Source: Paraspadella gotoi (taxonomy: Eukaryota > Chaetognatha). From it: DNA of 64,000 nt. A model generated the notes under the pieces. The model did no database searches. It saw only the letters and a list, made by a program, of their open reading frames with translations, and was not told the origin of the DNA. Shown in pieces: positions 44,860-55,199 of this stretch. The DNA lies in NCBI GenBank assembly GCA_051294375.1, contig CM119269.1, positions 11,452,883 to 11,516,882 on the forward strand, read 5' to 3'. Position 1 is the stretch's first letter. Every line of letters starts with the position of its first letter. The translations under genes and the position numbers were made by a program.

Positions 44860-46720
44860 TGATTAATAATTTTTTTCCAATCAGTTTCTCATCAAGAACC
44901 ATGCCACGCAGTTTAAATTCTTTGTTTATTACTACTATTCATTCATTTCCAAGAAGAGTTGCATATTTTTCATTTCTGATGCCTGGGCACCTACTGAAGT
45001 ATGGTTGCTACAGATTTTGCCTGGGGATAACTGAAGCTGCCAGGTTTCACACCATTGGACAATTTCGTTGAGTACTGGTTGGAGCTTAGTTTTTGCATCG
45101 TTTAAACATTCTACCTTGAGCATATGGAAGTGTTTAGTCAGCATACTTGGCCCCTTAGTGATGTCTCCGTGTTCTTGTGGGAGAGTCCTCTACATTAAAT
45201 TGTGAAAAAGTTTGGGCTGAGAATTCCACCTTGTGGTGCTCCTTTTTGTAGAATGACCTTTTTTTGACCTGACATCTCCTTCAATTACATGTCATTTCTC
45301 TATCTTTTAAGTAAGAGTGAATAATTCTTAAAAGACTTCAAAAATCCCAGCCTTAGACATTTTATAAATTTAGACCGTCACTCCACATGGAGTTGAGAAG
45401 CAACAGAAAAATCTAAAGCAACGGCTACTGTACACATTCTTTTTCCTAAATCCAGAATTTATGTCTTCAACAAGTCTAGAGACGTTTTCTTGAGCCGACT
45501 CCACTTTTTATATATGCATGACTGAAGTGGACTCATGGCATTAAGTTTTTTTATCTCTTCAACAAGGGTTCCTTAATTACTCTCTCTAGTAATTTTCCAG
45601 GAACAGAAATTAGGCGTGATTAGGACGGTAAGCCTGGCCTCTGTTGGGTTTTTTCCCGGCTTTTGAAAGCATTCTGAGGTTGGAGTGCTTCCATGCTTTT
45701 GGGAAACTCTGTGAGTAAACACTCTTTCATTATTTCAACGAGCAGTATAATGCCCACCAGGGGAAGACTTTTTCAGCATCATTGGCGTTACTTTATCTTT
45801 TCTCAGGTTGCTGATTGATCTTTTTAGATTTTTATGTTTTCTATTATGCATTCGACGTTGCAGGTCTTCGGCATTTTGACGGCTGGTAACCGCATGTTAT
45901 TGGCTCAAGAATATGCCTATTTTGATTTTAAAGTGGTAAGGTTTATCAAAGATCCATTTATTCTTTCGTTGCTTTTGGTAAACTCATAACTTGACGCATT
46001 TTTTCTGCAAAGAGATCTAGTTTTTCAAGTTTATTCTGTGTGAATGTGCCATCGTCTTTTTTTTAACATGCAGTCAGCTTTTGAATTTTCACATTTTATA
46101 GCCTATAATTCTGTTGATTAATTCCATTTCTTTCCACTGTCTTTTCTGTTTCAATCTGTTCACAAATGCGCTTTATTTGTGATAACATTGGTCATGATGG
46201 AGATTTTCTTTTCACTTCCCTTGACACAAAGTTAAATTCTTTTCTCCATTGGGCCTTCTTCAGTGACAGTCATGTTATTAAAATGATCTTTGTTTCTTTT
46301 TGTTTAGCCATTTCTCTTTTTATTTTTATCAGATTAAGAGTATCCTTTGACAGCCTATAGCCTTCCAGTGTTGATTTTACCACGTATACTCAGATTAGCT
46401 TTTGCCTCTTGTACAATTTTCGTCCAGGATCCACTTTTTCGTCTGTAGTTTTTGTCTCCACCACTTTCATTTTGATTTACATTTTCGAACCATCGTTACA
46501 CTTGAGTCTGAAATTCTCATAATCAATTCTTTTTCGGGCGTCTTGTATGGAATAAAATATAAAGATTCTTCATGTTTACTTTTGTGATGCTTGGAAGATG
46601 GTCGCTTCCAACATCGTCAAGGTCTTCATAAGTTTGGATTTTGGCTGAAGTTTCTAGGTTGCAGAAAACGTAATCTAATAGGTTCCATTTTGTATGGTTG
46701 TTCAACTTTGTGTGTCAACA
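44860..46720 (-). pseudogene. Non-LTR retrotransposon (APE-type LINE) relic
   Basis: Minus-strand blocks occur in LINE order. The end of an apurinic-like endonuclease comes first: NLLDYVFCN then DVGSDHLPS, near 46,690-46,600. Reverse transcriptase follows with FPKAWKHSN..AGKNPTEA near 45,700-45,620 (family: 'FP..WK.A.I..I.K.GK'). Next is KGAPQGGILSPNFF near 45,255-45,205, the RT box before the catalytic FADD. Last is LQPVLNEIVQWCETWQLQLS near 45,085-45,030. The F/YADD box itself is deleted and stops are frequent, so it is dead. The pattern fits the Jockey/CR1/I group; I cannot place it further. It sits antisense in CNG intron 5. Confidence 0.85.
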
Positions 46721-47311
46721 TACTCGTGATAGTAACATGTACAATGTTCCAAATCCTGCGCAGTAGGGCGGATCATATGGCATATATAATTTTCCAAAAA
46801 TTGTTTGCCTGGTCGGTTGATTCCTTTACCTTAATGTAGTTTTATTGATATCACCAGTAATAATTTCCAAAAAAAAATTATTCAGCGGATCCACTGCAGA
46901 TTACAATTTGATAAAAAAAAAAACCCATCAAGTGCGATCTCGTGAATTGCGCTGGAAATTGGTCATGTGACCACTCGAATTTTAGTTCTCCTGATTTTAT
47001 TTTTACTTAATAAACAAGTTGTTTTTCAGTTAAGCAATGAAAATTTATATATTTAAGCAATTACATTAAGGATTTATAACAATATTAAAGAAAATAAAGC
47101 GAGAAAAAAACACATAATTAAAGCCCCTGACCGGGACTTATTTCTCTTTCTTATTTTCTCCCTCTCTCTACTCTCTCTTTATCTCTCTTCTTCTCCTCTC
47201 TCTCTGATTCACAAGCGGGCCGAGCACTTAGTGAATTTAAGCTGTGAAGTATAAACTCAACCGGTGTAATAATGACACTCCTACTTAATAAGCAAATTCA
47301 AGTGTCGGAAT

Positions 47312-47336
47312 NNNNNNNNNNNNNNNNNNNNNNNNN
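47312..47336. other. 25-N assembly gap at palindrome centre
   Basis: Same fixed size and same position (axis of an inverted repeat) as the gap at 40,413. Confidence 0.95.
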
Positions 47337-47484
47337 ACAGCTAAATTCACTAAGTGCTCGCCCGCTTGTGAATCAGAGAGAGAGAGAGAAAGAAAGAGAG
47401 ATAAAGAGAGAGAGAGAGAGGGAGAAAATAAGAAAGAGAAATAAGTCCGGTCAGGGGCTTTAATTATTTCTTTTTCTCGCTTAT

Positions 47485-47695
47485 NNNNNNNNNNNNNNNN
47501 NNNNNNNNNNNNNNNNNNNNNNNNNNNNNNNNNNNNNNNNNNNNNNNNNNNNNNNNNNNNNNNNNNNNNNNNNNNNNNNNNNNNNNNNNNNNNNNNNNNN
47601 NNNNNNNNNNNNNNNNNNNNNNNNNNNNNNNNNNNNNNNNNNNNNNNNNNNNNNNNNNNNNNNNNNNNNNNNNNNNNNNNNNNNNNNNNNNNNNN
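47485..47695. other. Assembly gap (211 N)
   Basis: It lies in the right arm of the second inverted repeat. The left arm at about 47,040-47,110 shows what the missing DNA should partly contain. Confidence 0.95.
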
Positions 47696-48195
47696 TTGCT
47701 TAACTGAAAAACAACTTTTTATTAAGTAAAAATAATATCAAGACTAAAATTCGATGGTCACATGACCAATTCCCACCAATCACAGATCGCACTTGATGGT
47801 TTTTAAATCAAATGTAAAATCTGCAGTGGATCCTGAATATTTTTTTGGAAATTATTACTGTGATATCAAATAAAACTACATTAGGTAAAGGAATCACCGA
47901 CAGGCAACATATTTTGGAAAATTATATATGCATATGATCCGCCCTACTGCGCAGGATTTGAACATTGTACATGTTACTATCACGAGTATGTTGACACACA
48001 CAAGTTGCAACAACCAACACAGTTCAATTATAGAACTGTCACCTTGTTTGAAACTCACGAATTACAATTCATCTCTCCATTAATACAAAATGGAAAGGCT
48101 GGATACGGGATCCAGCTATGGTATCACGTATAAATGAAATATTGTTACTGATATTTTCATTTAACTATAGCACAAAATTCGTCTCTCTTAAGATA

Positions 48196-48325
48196 TTACT
48201 GTGTCCGGTCAATCTAAGGTCATTGCCAAAGCTTGGGTAAAGTGACCGTGTGGATTGACCGGCTCGGAGAAAGAGGAGAGAGTAAGGGTTTAGAGAGAGA
48301 GACCGGTGGTAAGTCGTTTTTTTAT
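48196..48325 (-). repeat. Dispersed repeat, inverted copy of 7,343-7,480
   Basis: It shares 'ggtcaatctaaggtcattgc' and 'gagagagaccggtggtaag' with the 7.3-kb copy and leads straight into family B. Confidence 0.7.
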
Positions 48326-50060
48326 CATCGCAATCGCTTTGCGTTTGTGACGATATTGCTGTGGTTTTGCACATAACTTATGTGCAAAACCACAGCAATA
48401 TCGTCGGAACACCAACGACGACGACAACGACGACGCCACTTATGTCATAAGTGGCGTCGTTGTCGTCGTCGTCGGCGTTCCAAATTATAGATCGCCGTTT
48501 TTATGATTAAATTTGGGTGTATGAAGCTGAAAATTTATATACAGCTTCTTATCATTGATGTGCTTAAAATTGAGTCAGGACAGTTATTAAATATGTTTTG
48601 TTTACGTTTTATCAAAACAAACAAATTTTCTCTCTTTTATTTTTAGATTTCTTTCTCTCTCTCTTTTCTCTTTTAATAGGAAGCCGCTATAGAAAAAGAA
48701 GCCAGTGACTTTTTTCTTATACTTTTATATCAATAGATGTGAAATGACGGGAATATTGTAAATCTCAAGTTTCGCTTTAAATCGGACCTCACATTGTGGA
48801 GAAATCTTAGGAAACCCATCAAAATTCCACCCCTTTTTTTCAACATTCTCGCCTTTTAAGATTTTCGCCGATTCTGACTTCCTCTTACAAACTTATAATT
48901 CCGCTAGTTATTTTTTTTTCTTAAACGAGCGAAGGGAATCCACAACTTTCTGTTATTTATGATTTCTGGGTAAAAAATATAATAAATTACATTAACATTG
49001 GGATATTATGAAAGTGTAATATCTTATGAAGCCTGTGAGAGTTAAATAATTTAAAAATTCGCTTATTTTATTATTGAAAAATAACATCAAAGTGAAGAAG
49101 TTGAATGGCTTCCGGCTCCTTTCAGTAAACACCCTGTTCTCTTCAATAAGATTATGTTTACTTTTTGCTGGTGGAAAAGAAGGATAAATACTTAGGCTGT
49201 GATGGGGTAAATAATATTTTGTAGAATTTTGTAAGCATACTTGTAAAATCAGACAAGCAAATATTTAAGTTACAAAAAATTCACATTTTCTTTATCCAAA
49301 AACTTTAAAGTTTTACTAGAGTACAATTTAGCCTTTTTTCTTTCAGAATCATTAAAAAGAATTTAATTTTCATTTATTCTTATGGGGTGTCATTAGTTTT
49401 AAAATTCATATATAATTTGACTTAGTTTTGATACTCACCCTGTAAGGAGGTTTCAGCATAAGTAATTCTAATATTGTATCTTGTATGTGCCTTATGATTA
49501 TGGCTTCATTTTGGTACTATTGCCATCCCTTTATCTTTATTCCTTCAAAAGATATTAGGAAAAATCAGTTTTTTTTCTCAACCTTCCTTTTAATTTCTTT
49601 TTGAATAAAAATTTTGCGATTCAAACTGGACTATTTCATTTAAACCTGATCATTTTATGTCAAAATCTTTATAAAATGAAAAAAGAAAAATAGGACAAGC
49701 TCTTCAGACACAAAGCTATCTGAATCGCAAAATTCGAAGTTGCTCATGTAACAGGAACATATAGCAATCCCGTTTGCAATTTTAAGTTTTGTAAACTTTC
49801 CCTTTCATTTCTATAGTAAAAATGAGGTTTGAACATTCTCCGGAGATGAGTAGTGCATTTCCCCTGGCGTTTTGATATCAAATCCTTTATCAAATGCCAT
49901 AAAACGAATAGACAAGCTCTTCAGATGTAACGCTCTCGGAATCGTGCGTTTTTACAAGTGTTTTTTAACCGAATTTCTGGCAAACGCGTTTGCAATTTGG
50001 GTAGTCAGATTTGAACGGAATTCTCTATTTAGAAAAATGTTGAATTTTTTTTAAGCGAGA
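48300..50060 (+). repeat. Family B dispersed repeat, copy 2
   Basis: Direct copy of 38,540-40,140 with small differences, for example 'gttgctcatgtaacagg' against 'gtcgctcatgtaacagg'. It carries an extra ~120-bp double-hairpin module near its start, absent from copy 1. No ORF. Confidence 0.8.
48349..48481. repeat. Two tandem near-perfect hairpins
   Basis: Hairpin 1 (48,349-48,405) has a 28-bp arm, GACGATATTGCTGTGGTT..., exactly mirrored. Hairpin 2 (48,406-48,481) has GGAACACCAACGACG...CCACTTATG mirrored by CATAAGTGG...GGCGTTCC, with one extra CGA triplet in the left arm. Copy 1 of family B (near 38,590) goes directly from 'gcaatcgc' to 'ggtgttcc' without them. Confidence 0.9.
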
Positions 50061-50183
50061 TTCTCGTCTAATTAATGATAAGAATAATAATAATTAGGAA
50101 TAAGGGTAATTCCAATAATTTTAGTCTGGTACTTATGCCTTTCTGTTTATGATCAGTCTTAAAAAAAAGTTTGAGCAAACAAT

Positions 50184-51749
50184 GTCGGATCTGCCTACAA
50201 TAATTAAGCGGTAATCTGCTTATCAGATGATAAATCACAATATTTTTTGAAATTTTTTTAACTCGCATCATTTTTCAACTTGCATAATTTTTTGCACGCA
50301 CATAATTTTTCAACTCTTCATTTTTTGATTTACATCATTTTTACAATTCACATCATTTTTTTAACTCGCATCATTTTTTCCACGCACATATTTTTTTCAA
50401 CTTTTTTTCAATTTATATCATTTTTATAATTCGCATAATTTTTTTTAACTTGCATCATTTTTTTAACTTGCATAATTTCTTCAACTTGCATAATTTTTTC
50501 AACTTGCATAATTTTTTCAAATTGCATAACTTTTTCAACTTGCATAATTTTTTCAACTTGCATAATTTTTTTAAATTGTATCATTTTTCCACTGGCACAA
50601 TTCCGTCAAAACTTTATATCTAGCTTCTTCACACACTTTCCTTTTCAATCTATTAATTCAATTATGATTAATTCGAGTAATTATGGGTTAAAATAAGTAA
50701 CATTGCAGGACTAACAAGATCGTGAAAGCAAAAAGATTCAAGTAAATGTGACTCATATTTTTTTTATTTAAACTCATTTCCACTCGTACGTTTCCACCAA
50801 AACTTTGTATCAAGCTTTGGAACACACTTTCCTACCCACACACAAAATTTCAACTCAATCTATCCATCCAATTATGATTAAATAGAGTATTTATTGGTTA
50901 AAATAAGTAAAAAGATTTTAGTAAATGCAACTTATGTTTTTTCCATTTAAACTCATTTCCGCTCGCACGATTCCATCGAAACTTTATATCCAGCTTCATC
51001 TCACACGGTCCTACCCACACACAAAATTTCATTCCAATCCAACCAGCCAATCACGAGTTATTGGGGCTTTTTGCTAAGATGGGACGGATGGACAGATTGA
51101 TAGACTAATTAATTAATTATTGATTAATTAATTGACTAATTAATTAATTATTGATTAATTAATTGACTAATTGATTAATTAACTGATTAATTATTTGATT
51201 TATTAATACATCCTTCATTTACATTTAATATAAAAGGAAAAAGAAGCATAATCAATTAGTGAAACAGGTTTTTTGTTTTTTTCCATTTAAACTCATTTCC
51301 ACTCAAACGATTCCATCGAAACTTGATTTCCAGCTCAATCACACACTTTCCTACCCAAATACAAAATTTCAAGTCAATCGCCCCATCCATTCTTGAGTAA
51401 TTGGTGTTCAAATAGTAAAAATTTTTTTTAATTTTTTCCATTTAAACTCATTTCCACTCGGACGATTCCATCGAAACTTTAGATAAAGCTCAATCACACA
51501 CTTCTCTACCTACACACAAAATTTCAGTCAAATCCATCCATCCAATCACGAGTAATTGGTGTTTTTTGCTAAGGTGGGACGGACGGACGGATAGACGGAC
51601 GGACGGACATCATTTTTTTTTGCATAATTTATCATAATTCGATGTTCTGACATGATATAAGTTAGTGCCCGACAATATTGAGGGGGCGGACCGACGGACC
51701 GACAAAGTGAATTATAGAGTCGGGATCTGCTGATAAGCAGATCCGACTA
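50184..51749 (-). mobile_element. Helentron-like element, copy B (both ends)
   Basis: It begins with GTCGGATCTGC (50,184-50,194) and ends with the hairpin GTCGGGATCTGCTGATAAGC + AGATCCGAC (51,720-51,749). In between are the AACTTGCATAATTTTTT minisatellite (50,260-50,590), repeated 'aactcatttccactcg' modules, an ATTA tract, a (CGGA)n tract and 'gcccgacaatattgaggggg'. The organisation is that of copy A reversed, so these ends define the element. Non-coding; depends on a helper. Confidence 0.68.
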
Positions 51750-52120
51750 AAAATTGACAAGTTTCTGTTTATGAGTTAAAAAAAAAGGCAATGGCCTAGT
51801 ATAAATGTTACGTACCATAATGATAGTATTTACTCGTGATTTTCATTTGCAAAGTTTCTGTCTATGACTAAAAAAAAAAATTGCCAATGGCCTAGTATAA
51901 GTGTTAGGAACCATAATGATAATATTTACTCATGATTTTCATTGGTATACTTAATACTTTTCCAATTTGCAGGGTCCGCAATGATCCTTAATTGTTGAAA
52001 TTTATATAATTATCTTTTTATGTGCCATCAGTGAAATTAATCTTGCTCAATACTCATTTATTGTTTGAATGTCAAATTTTATCTTTTTATCGTCTTAACT
52101 GTCAAATTGTCTCTTTTATT
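51750..52120. other. Intron 5 spacer with a ~70-bp direct repeat
   Basis: Two copies of 'gtttctgt.tatga...aatggcctagtataa.tgtta.g.accataatgatagtatttactc' lie at about 51,760-51,835 and 51,855-51,930. No gene. Confidence 0.55.
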
Positions 52121-52320
52121 TCAGAAAAAAAAAATTTTCTCTCTCTCTCTCTTCTACTCTCTCTCTCTCACCAACTTAATGTTTGTAAAAATTTTTGTGG
52201 TTTGATGAAGGCTCGAAACTGAGCCGAAACATGTCCAATTCTATCTGATTTAAATTGTTGTTTTACAAAAATTTTCTTCTTACCTAAATCTAAATAAACA
52301 ACAAAAAGAAATGCTTAAAC
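52120..52320 (+). mobile_element. PLE terminal repeat fragment
   Basis: The 3' part of a pLTR: CT tract, 'caacttaatgtttgt', hammerhead-like core, then 'aaattgttgttttacaaaa' and 'aaacaacaaaaagaaatgc', the PLE end. Confidence 0.7.
52202..52235 (+). ncRNA. Hammerhead-like core, one core substitution
   Basis: TTGATGA - stem II GGCTC/GAGCC perfect - GAAAC - ATGTC. The first core C is T, which usually impairs cleavage; all other boxes are intact. Confidence 0.6.
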
Positions 52321-52324
52321 AATG

Positions 52325-52452
52325 CTTAATTTATCATAATTCGATGTTCTGACATGATTTAAGTGACTGACTGACAAGCTTTTGGGGCGAGTCCGACGGA
52401 CCGACAAAGTGAATTATAGAGTCGGAATCTGCAATAAGCAGATCCGACTAAT
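52325..52452 (-). mobile_element. Hairpin end fragment of Helentron-like repeat
   Basis: Short terminal fragment with 'ataattcgatgttctgacat', 'gaccgacaaagtgaattata' and the hairpin GTCGGAATCTGCAATAAGC + AGATCCGAC. Confidence 0.65.
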
Positions 52453-52489
52453 TATTAATGCATTCAATATACATTGTACGACAATGTAC

Positions 52490-52700
52490 GTGCTATCTTG
52501 CCCATATCTTTGGACTGGCTAAGGTGAGTTAAGGGCTAAATCCCTCTTACAAGATCATAATATAGCAAAACCATGCAAGCTTCCAATCAAGACAAAGAGC
52601 CGAGTTTTACTACTTTTTGTGCTTGACGTTATATTATTTACACTTCTTCAAATGGATAAAAAGGCCACTCCCTTAAGTATTATAGATCACTAGTAGCATT
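52490..52700. repeat. Dispersed repeat related to 3,129-3,235 and 6,893
   Basis: It shares 'tgctatcttgccc', 'ctcttacaagat' and 'ccatgcaagcttccaatcaag' with the 3.1-kb segment, and 'ccactcccttaagtatta' with 6,893. Family unknown. Confidence 0.5.
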
Positions 52701-52749
52701 AAGCTATTAACTATTTAATTTTACAATTAAATGTGTTCCCTAAACATAG

Positions 52750-52854
52750 GCGACTTCGTTTGCCGGAAAGGCGAGATCGGCCGAGAAATGTACATCGTGG
52801 AAACCGGAAGATGCGAAGTCGTTATCGGCGCCGAAGGAGAAGAAAAAGTCGTAG
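52750..52854 (+). CDS. CNG channel exon: CNBD beta roll, first part
   Basis: It reads GDFVCRKGEIGREMYIVETG then RCEVVIGAEGEEKVV, the start of the cyclic-nucleotide-binding domain with the family signature D-F-(V/I)-C-(R/K)-K-G-(E/D)-x-G-(R/K)-E-M-Y-I. It joins exon 5 across a 17-kb intron with Gly split G|GC, and ends G|GTGGGC in phase 1. The reading frame running past the donor is intronic. Confidence 0.95.
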   Translation, partial: ATSFAGKARSAEKCTSWKPEDAKSLSAPKEKKKS

Positions 52855-53220
52855 GTGGGCCGGATGTTTGCCGGAAAACTCGTAAAAAATGTATCACGGT
52901 GATATTAAACTGGTTCAGGACTGAAGTCGAGGGGGCGGATAAAAATGGGCATTGGCTAGTGGCTACAGAGTAATTTTGTCAAATATTTTTTGACATGGAA
53001 AACTTTGGGCTAGGTTGACTAATAACCGACCACTCGCTTATTTCAGAAGTCAAGAGACAGTATAAAAAAAATATAATCAATGAATTAATGAATAAAACAT
53101 TGAAGCAAGAAATAAGCCATCTAAAAGAATTGATTATTATCGTTCATTCCCCACCCAAATTCTATCACCCAACCTCTCCCTCTTTCCGCCCGCCAAATCG
53201 GTCTCCCCCGCCCCCCCAAG

Positions 53221-53342
53221 CGAATCTCCTCAATGGAAGCGTCTTCGGCGAGATTTCCCTCTTGGCCGTCGCCGGCGGAAATCGAAGGACGGCGGATGTC
53301 AGATCTAAAGGATTTTCTGATCTCTTTACTCTGGGAAAGCAG
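53221..53342 (+). CDS. CNG channel exon: phosphate-binding cassette
   Basis: It reads [20 protein letters not shown] then [23 protein letters not shown]-(I)-S and N-R-R-T-A are the residues that bind the cyclic nucleotide's ribose-phosphate. The arginine before T-A and the threonine typical of cGMP-preferring channels (R-T-A) are both present. The acceptor follows a C-rich tract (CCCCCCCAAG). The donor CAG|GTGCGAG lies at the start of a 12-bp tandem repeat. Confidence 0.95.
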
Positions 53343-53400
53343 GTGCGAGGGTGAGGTGCGAGGGCAGGTGCGAGGGCAGGTGCGAGGGAGGTGCCTCGGT
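53341..53400 (+). repeat. Tandemly repeated splice donor
   Basis: GTGCGAGGGCAG-type units repeat four to five times (53,343, 53,355, 53,367, 53,379 and a decayed one), so CAG/GTGCGAG donor-like junctions recur. Use of downstream donors would insert multiples of ~12 bp. Confidence 0.8.
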
Positions 53401-53559
53401 GGAGTTAATAATGGTAACAGTTTGAGGACAAATTTTAGTGCGAAATCAAACTATTGAATTAAAATTAAACAAAAACTTGTAGAAGACGAAAATAGTCTTA
53501 ACAAAAACTAAAAAATAGAACTAAATTAAACGGAAAAAGTAATAAATATAAATATAATA

Positions 53560-53900
53560 TAAATATAATTTTATTAATTAATTAATTTGATCTGAAATTT
53601 TTTTTTTAGGTCTTTTCGTCACTGACTACGACAAAAGCAACGACGACGATGATGGCGACGACGACAATAATGCCGATAACGATTGACTTGATTTATTGAT
53701 TGAATAATTAGTTAATAGATAACTAAATAAATTGATTGATTGAATAATTGATTGATTATTAGACCGAATAATTATTTATTGATTAATTGACTAATTGTAA
53801 TCAATTAATCAATTAATTAACTGATTAATTATTTGATTAATTAATACATCTTGCATTTACATTTAATATAAAAGGAAAAAGAAGCATAATCAATAAGTGA
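53560..53900. other. Intron 7 start: AT-rich and CGA-rich tract
   Basis: A (CGA)n-like patch at 53,640-53,690 and ATTA/TTGATT simple sequence. No gene. Confidence 0.5.
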
Positions 53901-54370
53901 AACAGGTTCTTTGTTTTTTCCATTTAAACTCATTTTCACTCAAACGATTCCATCGAAACTTGATTTCCAGATTAATCACTCACTTTTCACAAAATTTCAA
54001 GTCAATCGCCTCATCCACACATGAGCAATTGGTGTTCAAATAGTGAACTATATTTTTTTGTTTTTTTCATTTAAACTAATTTCCACTAGGACGATTCCAT
54101 CGAAACTCAAATCCAGCTCAATCACAAACTTCCCTACCCACACACAAAATTTCATTCCAATCACGAGTAATTGGAGTTTTTTGCTAAGGTGGGACGGATG
54201 GACAGAGACAGAGATAGACGGACGGACATTTTTTTTTTTTTTTTGCATAAATTATCATAATTCGATGTTTTGACATGAAATAAGTGAATGCCCGACAAGA
54301 CAGAGGGGGTGGACCGACGGACAGACAAAGTGAATTATAGAGTCGGGATCTGCTGACAAGCAGATCTGAA
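53840..54370 (-). mobile_element. Truncated Helentron-like repeat
   Basis: ATTA tract, two 'aactcatttccact' modules, CGGA tract, 'tgcccgacaagacagaggggg' and the hairpin GTCGGGATCTGCTGACAAGC + AGATC at 54,343-54,366. The left part with the minisatellite is missing. Confidence 0.65.
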
Positions 54371-54477
54371 TAAAAAACTAGAACTTTACAATCAAAAACT
54401 AAACAAAACTTATACAAATTAAACACCCGAAAAAAACGAAAAGAAAAAAAAAAACAACGCCTTTGTTTTTTTCCCAG

Positions 54478-54618
54478 GATCTCGACGAAGCGTTGATAGA
54501 TTTTCCGGAAGCTAAAAAAGTTTTAACGAGAAAAGCGATGGCTCTTTTAAACAAAGATGTGGGAGGAAAAGAGAAAAAGAACGAAAAATCCGACGCTATT
54601 TTGTTTTCTTTGCCACAG
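54478..54618 (+). CDS. CNG channel exon: CNBD C-helix
   Basis: It reads DLDEALIDFPEAKKVLTRKA then MALLNKDVGGKEKKNEKSDA. The D-L-x-E-x-L-x-x-(Y/F)-P-E-A-x-x-x-L pattern is the C-helix that closes over bound nucleotide. A Lys-rich linker follows. Acceptor TTTTTTCCCAG, donor CACAG|GTATTG, phase 0 at both ends. Confidence 0.93.
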
Positions 54619-54724
54619 GTATTGAAATAATATTTTCCAAATTTTTAATATTTTTACTATTTTTATTATTTTTATTATTGCGTATATAAAATTATTATTT
54701 TATCAATATTCAAAATCTAAATAG

Positions 54725-54924
54725 GAAAAACGTAAGCATCTCGATATTGCTGGAGTCGTGAGATTGGCGAAACAAAAGATCGCGGACGAACGAACTCGCC
54801 CACCAGAGAAACGAGAAGAGACAAAGTCGGTCAGAGAGCGCAGAGCGAATTTCGAACAAAAGACATCGTCTAGCGAGCGGGGATTTAATATCGACAGTTT
54901 GGAGGCCTCGCCTTGTCAAGAAAT
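54725..54924 (+). CDS. CNG channel exon: charged C-terminal tail
   Basis: In phase with its neighbours; reads EKRKHLDIAGVVRLAKQKIA then a highly charged stretch rich in Glu, Arg and Lys. It is not conserved enough to name a motif but has no stop and good splice sites (AAATAG| and AAT|GTGCGT). A cytoplasmic tail is expected here. Confidence 0.82.
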
Positions 54925-55036
54925 GTGCGTATATATTATAACGAGCCAAAATTGAAATATGCATAATTTCGTAAATTAATTTTGGGAAAACAATGACGGC
55001 TTTTAAATTAAATATTAAATGAAATTAATTTTACAG

Positions 55037-55199
55037 CCTGGACTGTAGAAAGAAGAGGGCGCTTTGGAGGAAGAGCGTCAAGTGGACGACGGATTCCGCG
55101 GCTCGAAGCGAATCGGGGGATGTAGAGGGAGTCGCGGATGCGGAGGGATGTCGGGATTATCTGGACGATCTCATTCAAGATCATGTCTCGAAACGATGA
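55037..55199 (+). CDS. CNG channel terminal exon with stop
   Basis: After TTTTACAG the frame continues LDCRKKRALWRKSVKW and ends YLDDLIQDHVSKR followed by TGA at 55,197-55,199. In total the ten exons carry 1,514 bp with every junction in phase, which is strong evidence for an intact gene. An acidic/basic tail with no known domain. Confidence 0.82.

Larger units (their letters stand above)
46690..48015. repeat. Second large inverted repeat around gaps
   Basis: The left arm (about 46,690-47,311) mirrors the right arm (about 47,337-48,015). Shared blocks are 'gttgacacacacaagttg', 'gatccgccctactgcgcag', 'ctgcagtggatc', 'ttggtcatgtgacca', 'acttaataaa..aagttgtttttcagttaagc' and the GA tract with 'cctgaccgg'. 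The turn is a 25-N gap, and a 211-N gap lies in the right arm. It includes the 5' edge of the LINE relic. Confidence 0.8.
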
